Of a DNA stretch of 64,000 nucleotides, positions 1 through 11,652 are shown piece after piece. A model generated the notes under the pieces. That model had not been told where the DNA came from. It made no database searches and saw only the letters and a program-made list of their open reading frames with translations. The position numbers and the translations under genes are program-made. Each line of letters starts with the position of its first letter. The first letter of the stretch is position 1. The DNA is from Saxidomus purpurata (taxonomy: Eukaryota; Mollusca; Bivalvia; Venerida; Veneridae), in assembly GCA_022818135.1 (NCBI GenBank), contig JAFMSR010000003.1, positions 9,651,976-9,715,975 of the forward strand, written 5' to 3'.

Positions 1-204
1 AAAAGAAACCTTTAAAGAAATTGAACACAAACAAAATTCTGAAGAAAATGATCATACCACCCTTACTTTCACCTATAGAAGTTTTATTTCATTTCCTACG
101 TTTCGACCATCAATAAGACATGTTAACTTACTCCTTTTAATTTTGTTCTATTTTTAGATTTTAATCACGCAATCAAAAACACCTTTTGTTTTATACTTCA
201 GTAC
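1..204 (+). mobile_element. Penelope-like element, 3' tail (left-arm copy)
   Basis: Mirror of 48390-48607, the downstream end of the Penelope-like element in the right flank. Compared with that copy, about 300 bp (48090-48389) is missing at the 204/205 junction, so the terminal hammerhead-like motif is absent here. The inverted-repeat word seen at 48495-48526 is present at about 82-113. The rest of the element should lie left of the window. Confidence 0.75.
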
Positions 205-749
205 AACATTGTCAAGTGACCCACCCGGGCAGTCTAAATTTTGACCTCGGGGTCATTATTTGAACAATCTTGGTAGAGGTCCACTAGGTTATGCTACATG
301 CTAAATATATAAGCTCTAGGCCTTGTGGTTTCAGAGAAGATTTTTAACGTTTTTCCTATTTGTTGCTATGGGGACCAGAGTTCTACATGGAACGGAATTC
401 TTTTAACATTTTTGGTAGAGCTTCATGCAAGGAACATCCCTGCCAAGTTTCATCAACACTGATTAGAATTAGTGAGGAAATTAAGGTGCTAGAGTGTAAA
501 CAAGATTAAATATTGCAATTTTTGTTAAATCAAGGGCCATAACTCTGGAAGAACTAATCCGATCAAAAAAATAGGGGTCCTCTGCTGGCCATGACCAACC
601 TCCACATCAAGTTTCAAGATCCTAGGCCCAAGCGTTCTTAAGTTATCATCCGGAAACCAGTTGGTAGACAGACGGACGGACAGACAGACCAACCGACCGA
701 CCAACCGACATCTGCAAACCAATATACCCCTCTTCTTCGAAGGGGGCAT
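205..749 (-). mobile_element. HEL-F Helentron-like element joined to HEL-B monomer
   Basis: Read on the minus strand it opens at 749 with an imperfect inverted repeat (ATGCCCCCTTC, then GAAGAGGGGTAT), followed by a GGTT/GGTC-rich microsatellite at about 664-713. The core contains phrases typical of bivalve Helentron cores (CATAACTCTGG, TCAAGTTTCAAGATCCTAGG). The 205-400 part is a HEL-B type monomer, so this is a chimera or a nested fragment. Mirror copy 47548-48270. No protein is encoded. Confidence 0.6.
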
Positions 750-1402
750 AATAATAGATAAAATAATTGACTGCTATTTGCATAAGGTTTTAATACTATA
801 TTTTTATTGCCGCCAATAGTGAAAACAAAATATTGCCAAACTGATGACTGAATATTTTCTCACGTATTTTTCAATTCCACATGAAGGGGCAGACATTTAA
901 AGAAGCTTACCGAATTATAATTAAATCATGCACTACAATTGGTTAATCAGTATTTCTAAACCAAGGAAAATCGCCATAACAAAAGGAGTTTACTTGAGCT
1001 CTTCAAAGTGGTTACTTCCCTTTACATTGAATACCATCAGTAAATACCATGCCTTACCGAACCAAATTTTGATAAGCTGTGAATGTAGAAACTTAAAGAT
1101 ACCTTGGTGCATCGTGTACAACAATGAATCGCTACACGCTTAATGCTGATGTACTGCAGCTGTCAGAAGACCTGGTGGGCCTTTATTAGGGGAGGGGGAG
1201 TCTCAAATACAACTTGTATTGTACATGCAACATTACTCACATAAATGAAGTATCCATTAACACTTTTTGTGGACTTGATCTTCTCTCTGCTTGCTTCACT
1301 CTATGATTATCTGCAACACAAATTACTTACAATCATAAAAGGCAAAAAACTTTTGTTCCACTAATGGCTCTAAAAATGGTTCTATATCGCTCACTTGAGT
1401 AA
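750..1402. other. No recognisable gene; conserved in both arms
   Basis: About 650 bp between two repeats. It holds an uninterrupted 71-codon frame (928-1143, plus strand) whose amino-terminal part is also open in the mirror copy at 47109-47369, where the end differs. I recognise no domain and see no splice-site or codon pattern suggesting an exon, so I do not call it a gene. Confidence 0.4.
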
Positions 1403-2386
1403 CAAGAGGGCCAAGATGGCCCTATATCGCTCACCTTGGTACAAGTCCACTAACCTGGTGGAAGATCACTAGATAATGTTATATACCAAATAGGTTTTCC
1501 TATATACTTCTTTGTAAAACAAGTGACCCCCGCCCCCCGGCAAGATCAATTTTGACCCCAGGGGCATAATTTGAATAAACTTTGAAAAGGTCTTCTAGGT
1601 TATGCTACATGCCAAATATCTAAGCTCTAGGCATTGTGGTTTCAGAAAAAAAGATTTTTAAAGTTTTTCCTATATAAGCCTATGTAAAACTAAGTGACCC
1701 CCCATGCGGGGTCAATTTTGATCCGAGGGTCATAATTTGAACAATCTTGGTAGAGGTCCACTAGCTAATGCTACATGCCAAATATCTAAGCTCTAGGCCT
1801 TGTGGTTTCAGAGCAGAAGATTTTTAAAGTTTTTCCTATATAAGCCTATGTAAAACTTAGTGACCCCCCGTGCGGGGTCAATTTTGATCCGGGGGGCATA
1901 ATTTGAACAATCTTGGTAGAGGTCCACTAGCCAATGCTACATGCCAAATATCTAAGCTTTAGGCCTTGTGGTTTCAGAGAAGAAGATTTTAAAGTTTTTC
2001 CTATATAAGCCTATGCAAAACTAAGTGACCACCTGTGTGGGGTCAGTTTTGACCCAGGGGTCATAATTTGAACAATCTTGGTAGAGGTCCACTAGACAAT
2101 GCTGCATGCCAAATATCTGAGCTCTAGGCCTTGTGGTTTCAGAGATTTTTTAAGATTTTCTTATTTTTTGCCATAGCAACCACAGTTCTGCATGGAATTG
2201 AATTCTTTGAACAATTTTGGTAGAGCTTCATGCAAGGAACATTCCTGCATATTTTATCAACATTGGCCAAGTGGTTTCAGAGGAGATGTCATTTGAATCA
2301 AAATGTTGATGGACAACGGACAGCTGACGATGGATGACGGACAATCATCAATCAGAAACGCTCACCTTGGCGTAGCCAGGTAAGCT
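1403..2386 (-). mobile_element. HEL-B element, complete (left allele)
   Basis: On the minus strand it begins at 2386 with the GCTnACCTGGCTACGCCAAGGTGA inverted repeat. A short region rich in GTCCGTC/ATCCATC follows, then about four 166 bp monomers (for example GCCAAATATCTAAGC at about 1611, 1777, 1943 and 2108). It ends in the hairpin GGGCCATCTTGGCCC followed by TCTTG. The plan is that of a non-autonomous Helentron (HINE/pearl type). The right-arm allele (45597-46895) is about 315 bp longer, close to two extra monomers. Confidence 0.8.
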
Positions 2387-2566
2387 AAAAATGCTCTAAA
2401 TGACAAGGTCAATTTTTATAAAAATCTACTCATCAATAAATCTTGTTAACAAAAATCAGGTAGAATCTTATAAGATGTCCTAGGTTTCAACCTACGATGC
2501 CCTAATTTCTTTACAGATCACAATCTATACACAATTTAAACACATTACCTTTTTAGAAAGTCTTAA

Positions 2567-2838
2567 CAAGAGGGCCAAGATGGCCCTATATCGCTCACCT
2601 TAGTACAAGTCCACTTGCCTGGTGGAAGATCACTAGACAATGTTATATACCAAATAGGTTTTCCTATATACGTCTTTGTAAAGCAAGGTCAGTTTTGACC
2701 ACAGGGGCATAATTTGAACAAACTCTGAAGAAGTCTACTAGGCAATGCTACATGCCAAATATCTAAGCTCTAGTCCTTGTGGCTTCAGAGAAGAAGATTT
2801 TTAAAGTTTTTCCTATATAAGCCTATGTAAAACTTAAA
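2567..2838 (-). mobile_element. HEL-B element (second), 3' part; interrupted by HEL-A
   Basis: Starts with the family's 3' hairpin (minus-strand end GGGCCATCTTGGCCCTCTTG at 2567). It runs through one monomer and is cut at 2838/2839 by HEL-A; the remainder resumes at 4176. The mirror copy at 44731-45406 is uninterrupted and gives the empty site. Confidence 0.8.
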
Positions 2839-4175
2839 CTAGAGCTATCACTAAATGTGATTAATACCCCCAAAAGGATTGCTTTATAAACTGAAGAAGT
2901 TCGTAGTAACATAATACCTTGCAAACAAACTAAAAAGAGATATTGTTCTTAGAAGTTCCTCTCACTGTGCTTGACCATTGTATGAAATTGTATTGAAATT
3001 CCAACTTGTAGTTTTCGAAAAATGCTCCAGACAGGGAAAAGTAACAAAGGGCAATAACACTGTAATTAGTCAAGATGGAGTTATGGTTCCTGTAAACTGC
3101 ACTCCCTCTCACTGTGCTTGACCATTGTATGAAGTTGTATTCAATTCCAACCAGAAGTTTTCAAGTTATGCTCCGGACAAGGAAAAGTAACAAAGGGTAA
3201 TAACTCTGTAATGAGTCAAGATGGAGTTATGGTTCCTGTGCACTGCACTTCCTCTAAATGTACTTGACCATTGTATGAGGTTGTACTGAATTCCAACTAG
3301 TAGTTTTCAAGTTATGCTTCGGACAAGGAAAAGTAACAAAGGGCAATAACTCAGTAAATATTCAAGATAGAGTTATAGTTATTGTACACTGCACTTCCTC
3401 TGAGTGTGCTTGATCACTGTATGAAGTTGTTTTGAATTCCAACCAGTAGTTTTCAAGTTATGCTCCGGACAAGGAAAAGAAACAAAGGGCAATAACTCTG
3501 TAATTAGTCAAGATGGAGTTATAGTTCTTGTGCACTGCACTTCCTCTCAATGTGCTTGATCATTGTATGAAGTTGTATTGAATTCCAACCAGTAGTTTTC
3601 AAGTTATGCTCCGGACAAGTAAAAGTAACAAAGGGCAATAACTCAGTAAATACTCAAGATAGAGTTATAGTTCTTGTACACTGCACTTCCTCTGAGTGTG
3701 CTTGATCATTGTATGAAGTTGTATTGAATTCCAACTAGTAGTTTTCAAGTTATGCTCCGGACAAGGAAAAGTAACAAAGGGCAATAACTCTGTAATTAGT
3801 CAAGATGGAGTTATGGTTCTTGTGCACTGCACTTCCTCTCAATGTGCTTGATCACTGTATGAAGTTGTATTGAATTCCAACTAGTAGTTTTCAAGTTATG
3901 CTCCGGACAAGGAAAAGTAACAAAGGGCAATAACTCTGTAATTAGTCAAGATGGAGTTATAGTTCTTGTGCACTGCACTTCCTCTCAATGTGCTTGACCA
4001 TTGTATGAAGTTGTATTGAATTCCAACTAATAGTTTTCAAGTTATGCTCCGGACAAGGAAAATGCAACAGACCGCCCGACCGACCGACCGACCGACCGAC
4101 CGACCGACCGACCGACCGACCGACCAACCACCGGGTGACTCCTATATACCCCCCTAAACTTCGTTTTGGGGGTAT
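2839..4175 (-). mobile_element. HEL-A element, complete; present only in left arm
   Basis: Read on the minus strand: a 5' hairpin ATACCCCC...GGGGGTAT at 4175, a CGAC/GGTC microsatellite (4071-4124), about eight monomers of exactly 146 bp (the GGAC of GCTCCGGAC recurs at 3175, 3321, 3467, 3613, 3759, 3905 and 4051), then a second GGGGGTAT, a hairpin ATCAC-ATTTA-GTGAT and a terminal CTCTAG. A 3' hairpin plus CTAG-type end and insertion in a T-run are Helitron/Helentron hallmarks. No Rep/helicase ORF is present, so it is non-autonomous. The right arm has the undisturbed target at 45140/45141. Confidence 0.85.
4071..4124. repeat. (CGAC)n microsatellite in HEL-A
   Basis: About 13 tetranucleotide units directly beside the 5' hairpin of HEL-A. 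Other HEL-A copies carry shorter GGTC/GGGC versions (about 14472-14490, 54948-54966 and 56610-56638). Confidence 0.95.
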
Positions 4176-4581
4176 AAAAATCTTCTTCTCTGAAACCACA
4201 AGGCCTAGAGCTTAGATATTTGGCATGTTTTTCTATATTAGCCTATGTAAAACTAAGTGACCCCCCCCCCCTGAGTGGGGTCAATTTTGATCCAGGGTTC
4301 ATAATTTGAACAATCTTGGTAGAGGTCTACTAGCCAATGCTGCATGCCAAATATCTAAGCTCTACGCCTTGTGGTTTCAGAGAAGAACATTTTTTAAGTT
4401 TTTCCTATTTGTTGCCATAGCAACCAGAGTTCTGCATGGAATGAAGTTCTTTGAACAATTTTGGTAGAGCATCATGCAAGGAACATCCCTGCATAGTTTC
4501 ATCAATATTGGCTTAGTGGTTTCAGAAGAGATGTCATTTGAATCAAAATGTTGACGGACGACGGACATTCATCCATTAGAA
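4176..4581 (-). mobile_element. HEL-B element (second), remaining part
   Basis: Continuation of the element split by HEL-A. It includes a monomer piece in inverted orientation (4180-4230) and the GAATGTCCGTC-type 5' region at about 4556-4575, where it abuts the 3' end of HEL-D. The 5' hairpin itself is missing, so the copy is truncated. Confidence 0.65.
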
Positions 4582-5180
4582 TAGATGGGTGTTCAGTAGA
4601 ACACTTGTGTCGCTCTCTTACGCTTTGTCAGAATAACCAACAATTTTGTGACATAATCTAAGTACAAAAAGGGGCATAACTCTGTCAAATATGACCTTGA
4701 CCTATAAAATTTGGCGACATTATGACGCTTATGTCGCAATACAATTTGAAAGTTTGATGAAGAAATCTTAAGAAATGGCAAAGTTATAGCCAACATTAAG
4801 TTTTCATGATAAAATCTAAGTACAAAAAGGGGCATAACTCTGTCAAATATGACCTTGACCTACAAAATTTGGCGGCATCACAACCCTTTTGACATAAGCA
4901 ATACAATTTGAAAGTTTGATAAAGAAATCTTAAGAAATGGCAAAGTTATAGCAAAAATCTAAGTATAAAAAGGGGCATAACTCTGTCAAATATGACCTTG
5001 ACCTCCAAAATTTGGCTGCATCACGACCCTTTCGTCATAAGCAATACAATTTAGTTTGATGAGGAAATCTTAAGAAATGGCAAAGTTATAGCCAACATTA
5101 AGTTTGTGTGAAGGACGGACCGAAGCACGGATGGACGGACAAAGCGATCCTTATGTATCGCCTTTTCTCCGAAAGGGCGA
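4582..5180 (-). mobile_element. HEL-D element, short copy
   Basis: Minus-strand 5' end at 5180: inverted repeat TCGCCCTTTC...GAAAAGGCGA, then CCGTCC-rich DNA, then three monomers of about 140-160 bp containing GGTCAAGGTCATATTTGACAG and CTATAACTTTGCCATTTCTT. The 3' end has GAGCGACAC (the reverse complement of the 5' stem) and a hairpin GTGTTCTACTGAACAC, ending CCATCTA. Mirror 44132-44730. Same architecture as HEL-A and HEL-B with an unrelated core. Confidence 0.78.
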
Positions 5181-5329
5181 GTTTTATAACTCTTAATTGA
5201 ATATTCTGAATATATTATGATCTTGACTGCTGCTTTCTCTATTACAAATTTTTTGTTTGCTAAGTAAAGAGGCAGTTTTTAATGCTCTTAATTTTGTTAA
5301 TAGCAACAATGTCAGCCAAGGCTATAAAA

Positions 5330-5815
5330 TTTGGTTTTGGCAGTTAATAGCAACAAAGCATAGAGCTTAGATATTTAACATGTGGCAGTACCTAGTAGAC
5401 CTCTACCAAGATCGTTCAAATTATGACCCATGAGTCAAAACTGACCCTGCCCTGGGGCCACTTGTTTTTAGCTCACCTGGCACAAAGTGCCAGAGTGAGC
5501 TATTAGGATCGCATTCCATCCCTCGTACATCCTACATCCTACGCCCATTAATATTTTCCTTCAAACTTCATCTCCTCTAAAACAACTAGGCTAATGATGA
5601 TTTACGGTAAATTACTTCAGAAGATGTTCCTTGCATGAAGCCCTTTCATAGTTGTTCAAATAATTCCATTCTGTGCAGAACTCTGGTTGCCATGGCAAAA
5701 AATAGGAAAAACTTTAAAAATCTTCTCAGGAAAAGGCCTAGAGCTTAGATATTTGGCATGTGGCATAACCTAGTGGATCTCTACCAAGATTATTCAAATT
5801 ATGACCCCTTCGTCA
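5330..5815 (+). mobile_element. HEL-B fragments, one 5' end nested beside another
   Basis: 5330-5468 is a HEL-B monomer. At 5470-5502 a near-perfect inverted repeat (AGCTCACCTGGCAC, AAA, GTGCCAGAGTGAGCT) starts a second copy that continues to about 5815 and lacks the 3' hairpin. Mirror 43498-43985. It is truncated and non-coding. Confidence 0.65.
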
Positions 5816-5990
5816 AAAATTAAAATTAAACACGCAATTTTTCTACAATCGAGGCCTCCGGGGCATGAACATTGATTTGTACACAAAACAAGAAAAGATA
5901 CATAAATCAAAACCATGTCCGCAATCTAAACTCCTTAAGGTAGTGGACTCCTAATAAAAACCTCCACTTGAAACTCTTCAATTTTAATGC

Positions 5991-6070
5991 ACTAGCCTAG
6001 GTTGTTAAGCACAGGACTATACATCTTTTGAGGTTTTGCGGCCATAGGTTCGAATCCAGCCGGAACCACA
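5991..6070 (+). repeat. tRNA-like sequence (A and B box), decayed
   Basis: TAGCCTAGGTTGTTAAGC fits a pol III A box and GGTTCGAATCC at about 6048-6058 is a consensus B box; the spacing is close to a tRNA's. The acceptor ends do not pair and the T stem is poor, so this is not a functional tRNA. A run of T follows. It is more likely a SINE head or tRNA pseudogene. Preserved in the other arm at 43243-43322. Confidence 0.45.
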
Positions 6071-8591
6071 ATTTTTTTAAAACTTTTTCTTCTTTGTTTT
6101 CATTATTTTGTACTTCTCTACATATGTTTATATTGTTTTTACACTAAAAAAGAAATTAATTTTTTTTCACATACAAGTATTAGCTTATAAGATTTTATTA
6201 CTTGCAGCCCGGATAAAATCGCTGATGGGAAATTTCAAATTTAAATTATTTAAAATAGAGATGGTAAAACATTGTGAATTTTTGGCATGCTGTTCCCAAA
6301 ATGTTATAGACAATTATGAATATACAAAAAGTCTTGCCCCATTTCTAGAAAATGTTGTTTATTCTTAAAAACTTTGATGTTTAAAATTGAACATGGTCAA
6401 AAAATTATGTGAAAATTGTAATACAATCTGATATTTCATAACAGTTTTATAAAACTGGTTGATGATATGGTACATGGTGTATAATTTCTGAAAGAAAATA
6501 TAGTTCTTGTTACTCTGATACCAAATTTGTACCAAATTATTGAATAATAAATGAAATATGTTCATTTTCTTATCTCTCGCCTGATGTCATTTTTATAAAT
6601 AATTCCAAAATGGGGTAGGGTTATTAAAATTGCTATTACTTAAGTTATTTCATGGTAAATTTCTTTTAAAATTTGTTTTTAAATCCTGGAAATGATACAG
6701 ATTAAGAAAATGTTAAGCCTATCATGATTTGAATTGGTGCCAATTAGGGTCCCACTACCTTATTTAATACAATAAAATAAGAAAAATTAAATGACAAGAT
6801 GAAAATCACAATGAATAGATTTTTCTTAGAGTAATGTAAATTAGTGCTTACAACTGTATTAATTCAATAAAATTAACCCCATGTGTTATTTGTGTAATTT
6901 ATTTAATTCATATAAGTTATACTGATAAAAGAATATCATTTACCATTCTTATAAATAAAGAAAAATATAAATTTCGTTAACAGAAATCCATTCTGTCGGA
7001 AATTAACTTACTATTAATAGAATTTTGCATTCTATTACGTATTCTATTAATATATCGGTTGCGAAGCAGCACCTCGGCCTTGTTTAAAATACGGCTCACA
7101 TTACTGTCTTATTGCAGTCCTATAACAGAAAGCGCAGCCACGCGGAAATTTGAATGTTTTGATTTTTGTTAATAGATTGTTTATATAACTTGAAATAACT
7201 TATAAAGTAATGTTTGTTATTGTGATGTAAAGTTAAATTTTATGAATAAATGTAGTTAAAACTGCTTCTGTGTGATACAAAAAGATAAAAGTTAATATGC
7301 TGATTGTCTTATATTTCAAATTATCATGAACGAGTCTGTCTATGCAACTCCTGTAAAACAATCCCTCATTTCAAGTAGATAATAGTGTATGAATCCAGCA
7401 TAAATGCCAGTGCGGAAGTGTTGCAGACTGCCCCATCTACTTAGGACAATCTTGTAACATTGAGTTGGCTACTTCAACTGGGCTAATCTCTTTGCATGTT
7501 AACACACAGGGCACATAATCAGTCATTGTGGAAAACGTCTGAGCAGAAGACAGAACACAGAAAATATGTGCTAAAATCCTTTCCCTTGACTACCTTATTG
7601 TGTTATACATGGAGTGCTCATTTTAAGCTATTGTTATCAGCCCCTGTCTTTCCTCATCTGTCATGTGCATTGCACTTGAAACATTAGATTAACGAAAACA
7701 ACTAGACCATTTGCAACAAAACTTATAGTTATAATGAACAGTAACTTCAACTGGTACTTGGAACATACTATATATTTTAGATTTAGTACTTACTGTTGTA
7801 ATCCTTTAGTACACAATCTCATTTTTTACATCAAGGCTTGTTTTTTCTGACCATATACGTATGCTCACAGAGTATGACCTCAATGCAATTTTCATAGTTT
7901 ATTTTTAAATAAAGATATATTTTCACATGAACTGTTTAAATTTGTTTCTTTCCTTCAATAGTATTCCTTTAATACAGTTAAACCCTGTCTCATTTAGCGC
8001 CTGGTTTAAGAGCAATCTGTGTCACATGGTACAGTCCTTGGCCTCAGTAATGTGAAATGTTTTGTGGTTTAATTGCTGGCATGTTAAATGGGTCCTAATG
8101 GCTGTTGGATGAGACAGGTCTTCCCATTCATGTATTCTGGTTTTAGAGAGTCACTGTCACTGATCGCTCACTGTCCAGCGTATGTCGTACTCTGTTTTCA
8201 CATTCATTTTGTGAGAGGGGCCTGCGAAAGTAAATTCTCAACGTTTTGAAAACTTACCAGTAAATCTCATTGGAAGTGTTTTCAGTTTCCGGTAGTAAAA
8301 ACACATGCTTCCATTGGAAAACCAATCATTTGCCAGTCAACAAGCAGTATCACTAGATAACTATCAGTCATCAAACTACAAAAGTACCTGCCAAATACTG
8401 TTAAAGAATAATTTGCTTCTGCTTTTCAAATAAGAAATTTTTCTGAATTCTGTTAATAATTATGTTATCCTTGACATTTGCTTTGCAAAACAATTTGCAG
8501 TTCAGTCTGTCTGTGGTACTGTCAAAATTGGTAGATGGAAGAGTACATTTTAGAAATAAACAGCATAAGAAGCAATTCTTTTATGAAAGAA
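6071..8591. other. 2.5 kb without a recognised gene
   Basis: AT-rich DNA conserved in both arms (mirror about 40755-43242). Short open frames (6108-6368 plus; 7496-7687 plus) have no recognisable domain, and their downstream ends differ between arms. At about 7016-7060 an AATAGAAT...ATTCTATT inverted repeat lies within a TATTAATAGAAT-rich stretch. The 7980-8150 part has mixed composition but no motif I know. Confidence 0.4.
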
Positions 8592-10005
8592 CAAGAGCTG
8601 TCCCTCACAAGTGACGAATGCCCCCGAAAAAGGTGCCTCATAGTATGTGTCCTCTCCATGGACTCAATAAATGTGCTATATATGTAATTTTAAAATCCTT
8701 CCATGCATGACAGAGTAACCATGCATACAGTTTTCCATTACTTTAAACACTAAGTGTGACCTTGACCTTGGAGGTAGGGATTTGGGTCTTGCACACGTTC
8801 ATCCACTTTATGTGCTAGACAATTGTGCCAAGTTATTTTAAAATCCTTCAAAGCATGATAAAGTTATAGTCCGGACACAAATGTATGCATATATACAGGA
8901 TTCCATTACCTATAAACTCTAAGTATGACCTTGACCTTTGTGGTAGGGACTTGGGTCTTGCACGCGACACATCCACTTTATGTGCTAGACAATTGTGCCA
9001 AATTATTTTAAAATCCTTCTAAGCATGACAAAGTTACAGTCCGTACACGAATGTGTGCATATATGCATATATAGAGGAATCAATTACCTTCAAACTCCAA
9101 GTGTGACCTTGACCTTTGAGCTAGGGACAGGGGTCTTGCATCCGACATGTCGTCTTGATGTGCTAGACATTTGTGCAAAGTTATTTTAAAATCCTTCAAT
9201 GCATGACAAAGTTACAGTCCGGACACGAATGTGTGTATATATGAATATATAGAGGAATCCATTACCTTCAAACTCTAAGTATGACCTTGACCTTTGAGCT
9301 AGGGACGTCGGTCTTGCATGCGACACGTCGTCTTGATGTGCTGGACATTTGTGCCAAGTTATTTTAAAATCCTTCAATGCATGACAAAGTTACAGTCCAG
9401 ACACGAATGTGTGCATATATGCATATATATAGGATTCCATTTCCTTCAAACTCTAAGTATGACCTTGATCTTTGAGCTAGGGACGTGGGTCTTGCACGCG
9501 ACAGGTCATCTTGATGTGCTAGACATTTGTGCCAAGTTATTTTAAAATCCTTCAATGCATGACAAAGTTACAGTCCGGACACGAATGTGTGCATATATAG
9601 AGGATTCCATAACCTTCAAACTCCAAGTGTGACCTTGACCTTTGAGGTAGGGATGTGGTCTTGCACGCAACCCGTCATCTTGATGTGCTAGACATGTGTG
9701 CCAAGTTATTTTAAAATCCTTCAATGCATGACAGAGTTACAGTCCGGACACGAATTTGTAAGTGGGGACGCACAGACGGACGTACTCACATTTTGATACT
9801 TATGTGGCTAGCCTTTTGTTCTCCCCATTGTTCTTTTTAGCCACTTAACAGAAAATAGCCACATAACAGCATTACGGAATGAATGACATCAAAGTAAATG
9901 TACTGTTACCTATTGTCTGTATAGCCACCTAAGTACCAGAATGTGAGCACGGACAGAAGGACAGACGGACAGTCCGATTTTAATATGCCACCCTTCGGGG
10001 GCATA
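8592..10005 (-). mobile_element. HEL-C element, complete (left allele)
   Basis: Minus-strand 5' end at 10005: inverted repeat TATGCCCCCGAAGGGTGGCATA, a GTCCGTCTGTCC stretch, a spacer, then about six monomers of 178 bp (for example TTTTAAAATCCTTCAATGCATG spaced 178 bp near 9186, 9364 and 9542). The 3' end carries GGGGGCAT, a TCACTTGTGA hairpin and AGCTCTTG. Open frames here are monomer translations, not genes. Mirror 39341-40754; further copies at 53320 and 61055. Confidence 0.85.
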
Positions 10006-10183
10006 TAAACATGTATAGACATATTTGCCATTGATAAATCTTATATCTTCTTATATGTTTCGTATATATTAAATATTCATTTAATTTTATATAATTTTAT
10101 AGACTTTCTTGTGTTGTGAATGTAAAAATTACAACTACCAACTTTATCTAGGAAAAATCTTTACCATCAAGTAAGTAATTATA

Positions 10184-11029
10184 CAAGACAAATTTTGATG
10201 CAAAGCATCAAAGGCGCTGCGCATGTTTTTGAAACATGATTTAAAGGAATCAGAGTCATTTTAGAATATCAGTAAACAACGTATCAACGGGAAAAACCAA
10301 ATACATTATGTTATTTGTAACTGTTATCATAATAAGTAAAAAAACACATTTACTACAGTTTAACAAAAAAATAAACGAATCATAAAACAACCTTCCGTAT
10401 AATGGTACGATGACGCCCATTAAACAAGGCTACAGCTCGTGGTCAGTAGACGCTTTTCGACGCAGACGAAACCCACGTGATTAATTTTGTCTTTACTATT
10501 GGTCAGTTGTTAGCGATGCTTTACATAACTTTCATTGAGACCCCATGTATCGCATAGTTAGGTGAACGGTCTTATTTATAATGCCTACATTTTACTTTAG
10601 TAAGTAGTAATTAAAATAGGTTTTCATTAATTATTCACGTTGACAACATATGTATTTAAACTTCAAAATGTTTAGAGTTAGCAAAACAACTATTGAGACG
10701 TTTTTTCTGAACTTTGATGAATCTGGCCGTAGGGTCCGTAAACAAAGCAATAAAAAAACCGTAACCTTCAAGTTTGTGGAAAAGTTATTAAATATCCTAT
10801 GAATATGTCAAAAGTTTTGAATTAACGGTCGAAGACGTATGCATCTGGTATAGTATTGTTTGTAATCAGTTAATACTATTTATTTATTCATTATAGGGAG
10901 TTTGTTCACACATAATACATAGTTTTTAATTACAATAATAATGTTGGCTACTCCCTATTCGATTATGCAACCCCATGGTACAAAATTAAAACCTATTCAA
11001 TACTGGCACTGTGCTTCCGCACAGCGCCA
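10184..11029 (-). mobile_element. HEL-E element, complete (left allele)
   Basis: About 845 bp without tandem monomers. The minus-strand 5' end at 11029 is a hairpin (GGCGCTGTGC, GGAA, GCACAGTGCC). The 3' end has GCGCAGCGCC, matching the 5' stem in inverse, then hairpin TTTGATGC-TTT-GCATCAAA and ATTTGTCTTG. Copies lie at 38335-39163 (5' truncated) and 63003-63835 (complete), and both ends are conserved between the complete copies, which fixes the borders. No coding capacity. Confidence 0.75.
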
Positions 11030-11652
11030 ATTATATCATATATATACAGGGTAATATAATAAATCCTGCTTAAACCGTTTACATACTGTTGACATTGTCT
11101 TACTCGAATTACACAAGTGTGAAGTGTGGCAGAGGGCAGTCTATAACCTAGTTTGGATAATGTGACAGTGACATAACAGATACATGTGTACACAAAAGTT
11201 TACAAGCATTGTTTAAATAGGTAGAGCATTTATATACAAAAGGGTTATAGGCTTTAAAATACATGCACATATGATAGAACGGTTCGTTGGCGCAGTGGAT
11301 AAGGCGCTGGGTGTCTACAAATAAAGATTTTAAGGACTGGTTCGATCCTCATCGAAGCTTTATATTTTTTTTTTCCATTGAATTATTTCAGTATTACTTC
11401 AGGTAAAATTTTAATTGTGTAGATACATATTTTACAATCTTTTTAGACAAACAATAAACAGTAAATGAAAGTAAAATGAAGTAAAACTTTGAAAGATTCT
11501 AAAACCATTTCAAGCACGTGCATTTCGTGCTTACTGTCATCTCGTGTAATGAAATCTGTACATTGAACTAGTACAATGTACTACATGTACCAACATTTGA
11601 TTGTTTAATTTGTACAATCAAAAAAAAAACATGAATTAAAATGATTATAGAA
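11012..11652. other. Left-arm-specific block (about 641 bp)
   Basis: The reverse complement of the right arm jumps from the CAGTGCC end of HEL-E (38335) to the GTTTAATTGATATG sequence corresponding to left 11653. The right haplotype therefore lacks this block together with the first bases of HEL-E. Part of HEL-E is lost, so a deletion in the right arm is more likely than an insertion in the left. Confidence 0.75.
11281..11358 (+). repeat. tRNA-like sequence (SINE head or tRNA pseudogene)
   Basis: GGCGCAGTGGATAAGGCGC forms a good D-arm (GCGC/GCGC) and matches the A box; GGTTCGATCCTC matches the B box. The acceptor strands (GGTTCGT and ATCGAAG) pair only partly, and no proper 5 bp anticodon stem can be drawn. 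A run of T at about 11363-11373 could stop pol III. It lies inside the block missing from the right arm. Confidence 0.5.

Noticed and set aside
4071..4124. Arg/Gly/Ser-rich 'VGRSVGRSVGRS' peptide from the minus strand
   Set aside because: Direct translation of the CGAC microsatellite.
5991..6070. Functional tRNA gene
   Set aside because: A and B boxes are present, but the acceptor and T stems do not pair; kept only as a tRNA-like repeat.
8995..9724. A set of similar 60-75 codon proteins (FKITWHKCLAHQDD-like and FKILQCMTKLQSGHECVHICIY-like), also at 39622-40351, 53700-54312 and 61356-61738
   Set aside because: They are translations of the 178 bp HEL-C monomer on both strands, with lengths set by the monomer period; not a gene family.
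8592..10005. CRISPR-like regular arrays (178, 166, 146 and 42 bp periods)
   Set aside because: Repeats have no unique spacers; units are contiguous tandem monomers in a eukaryotic genome with no cas genes.
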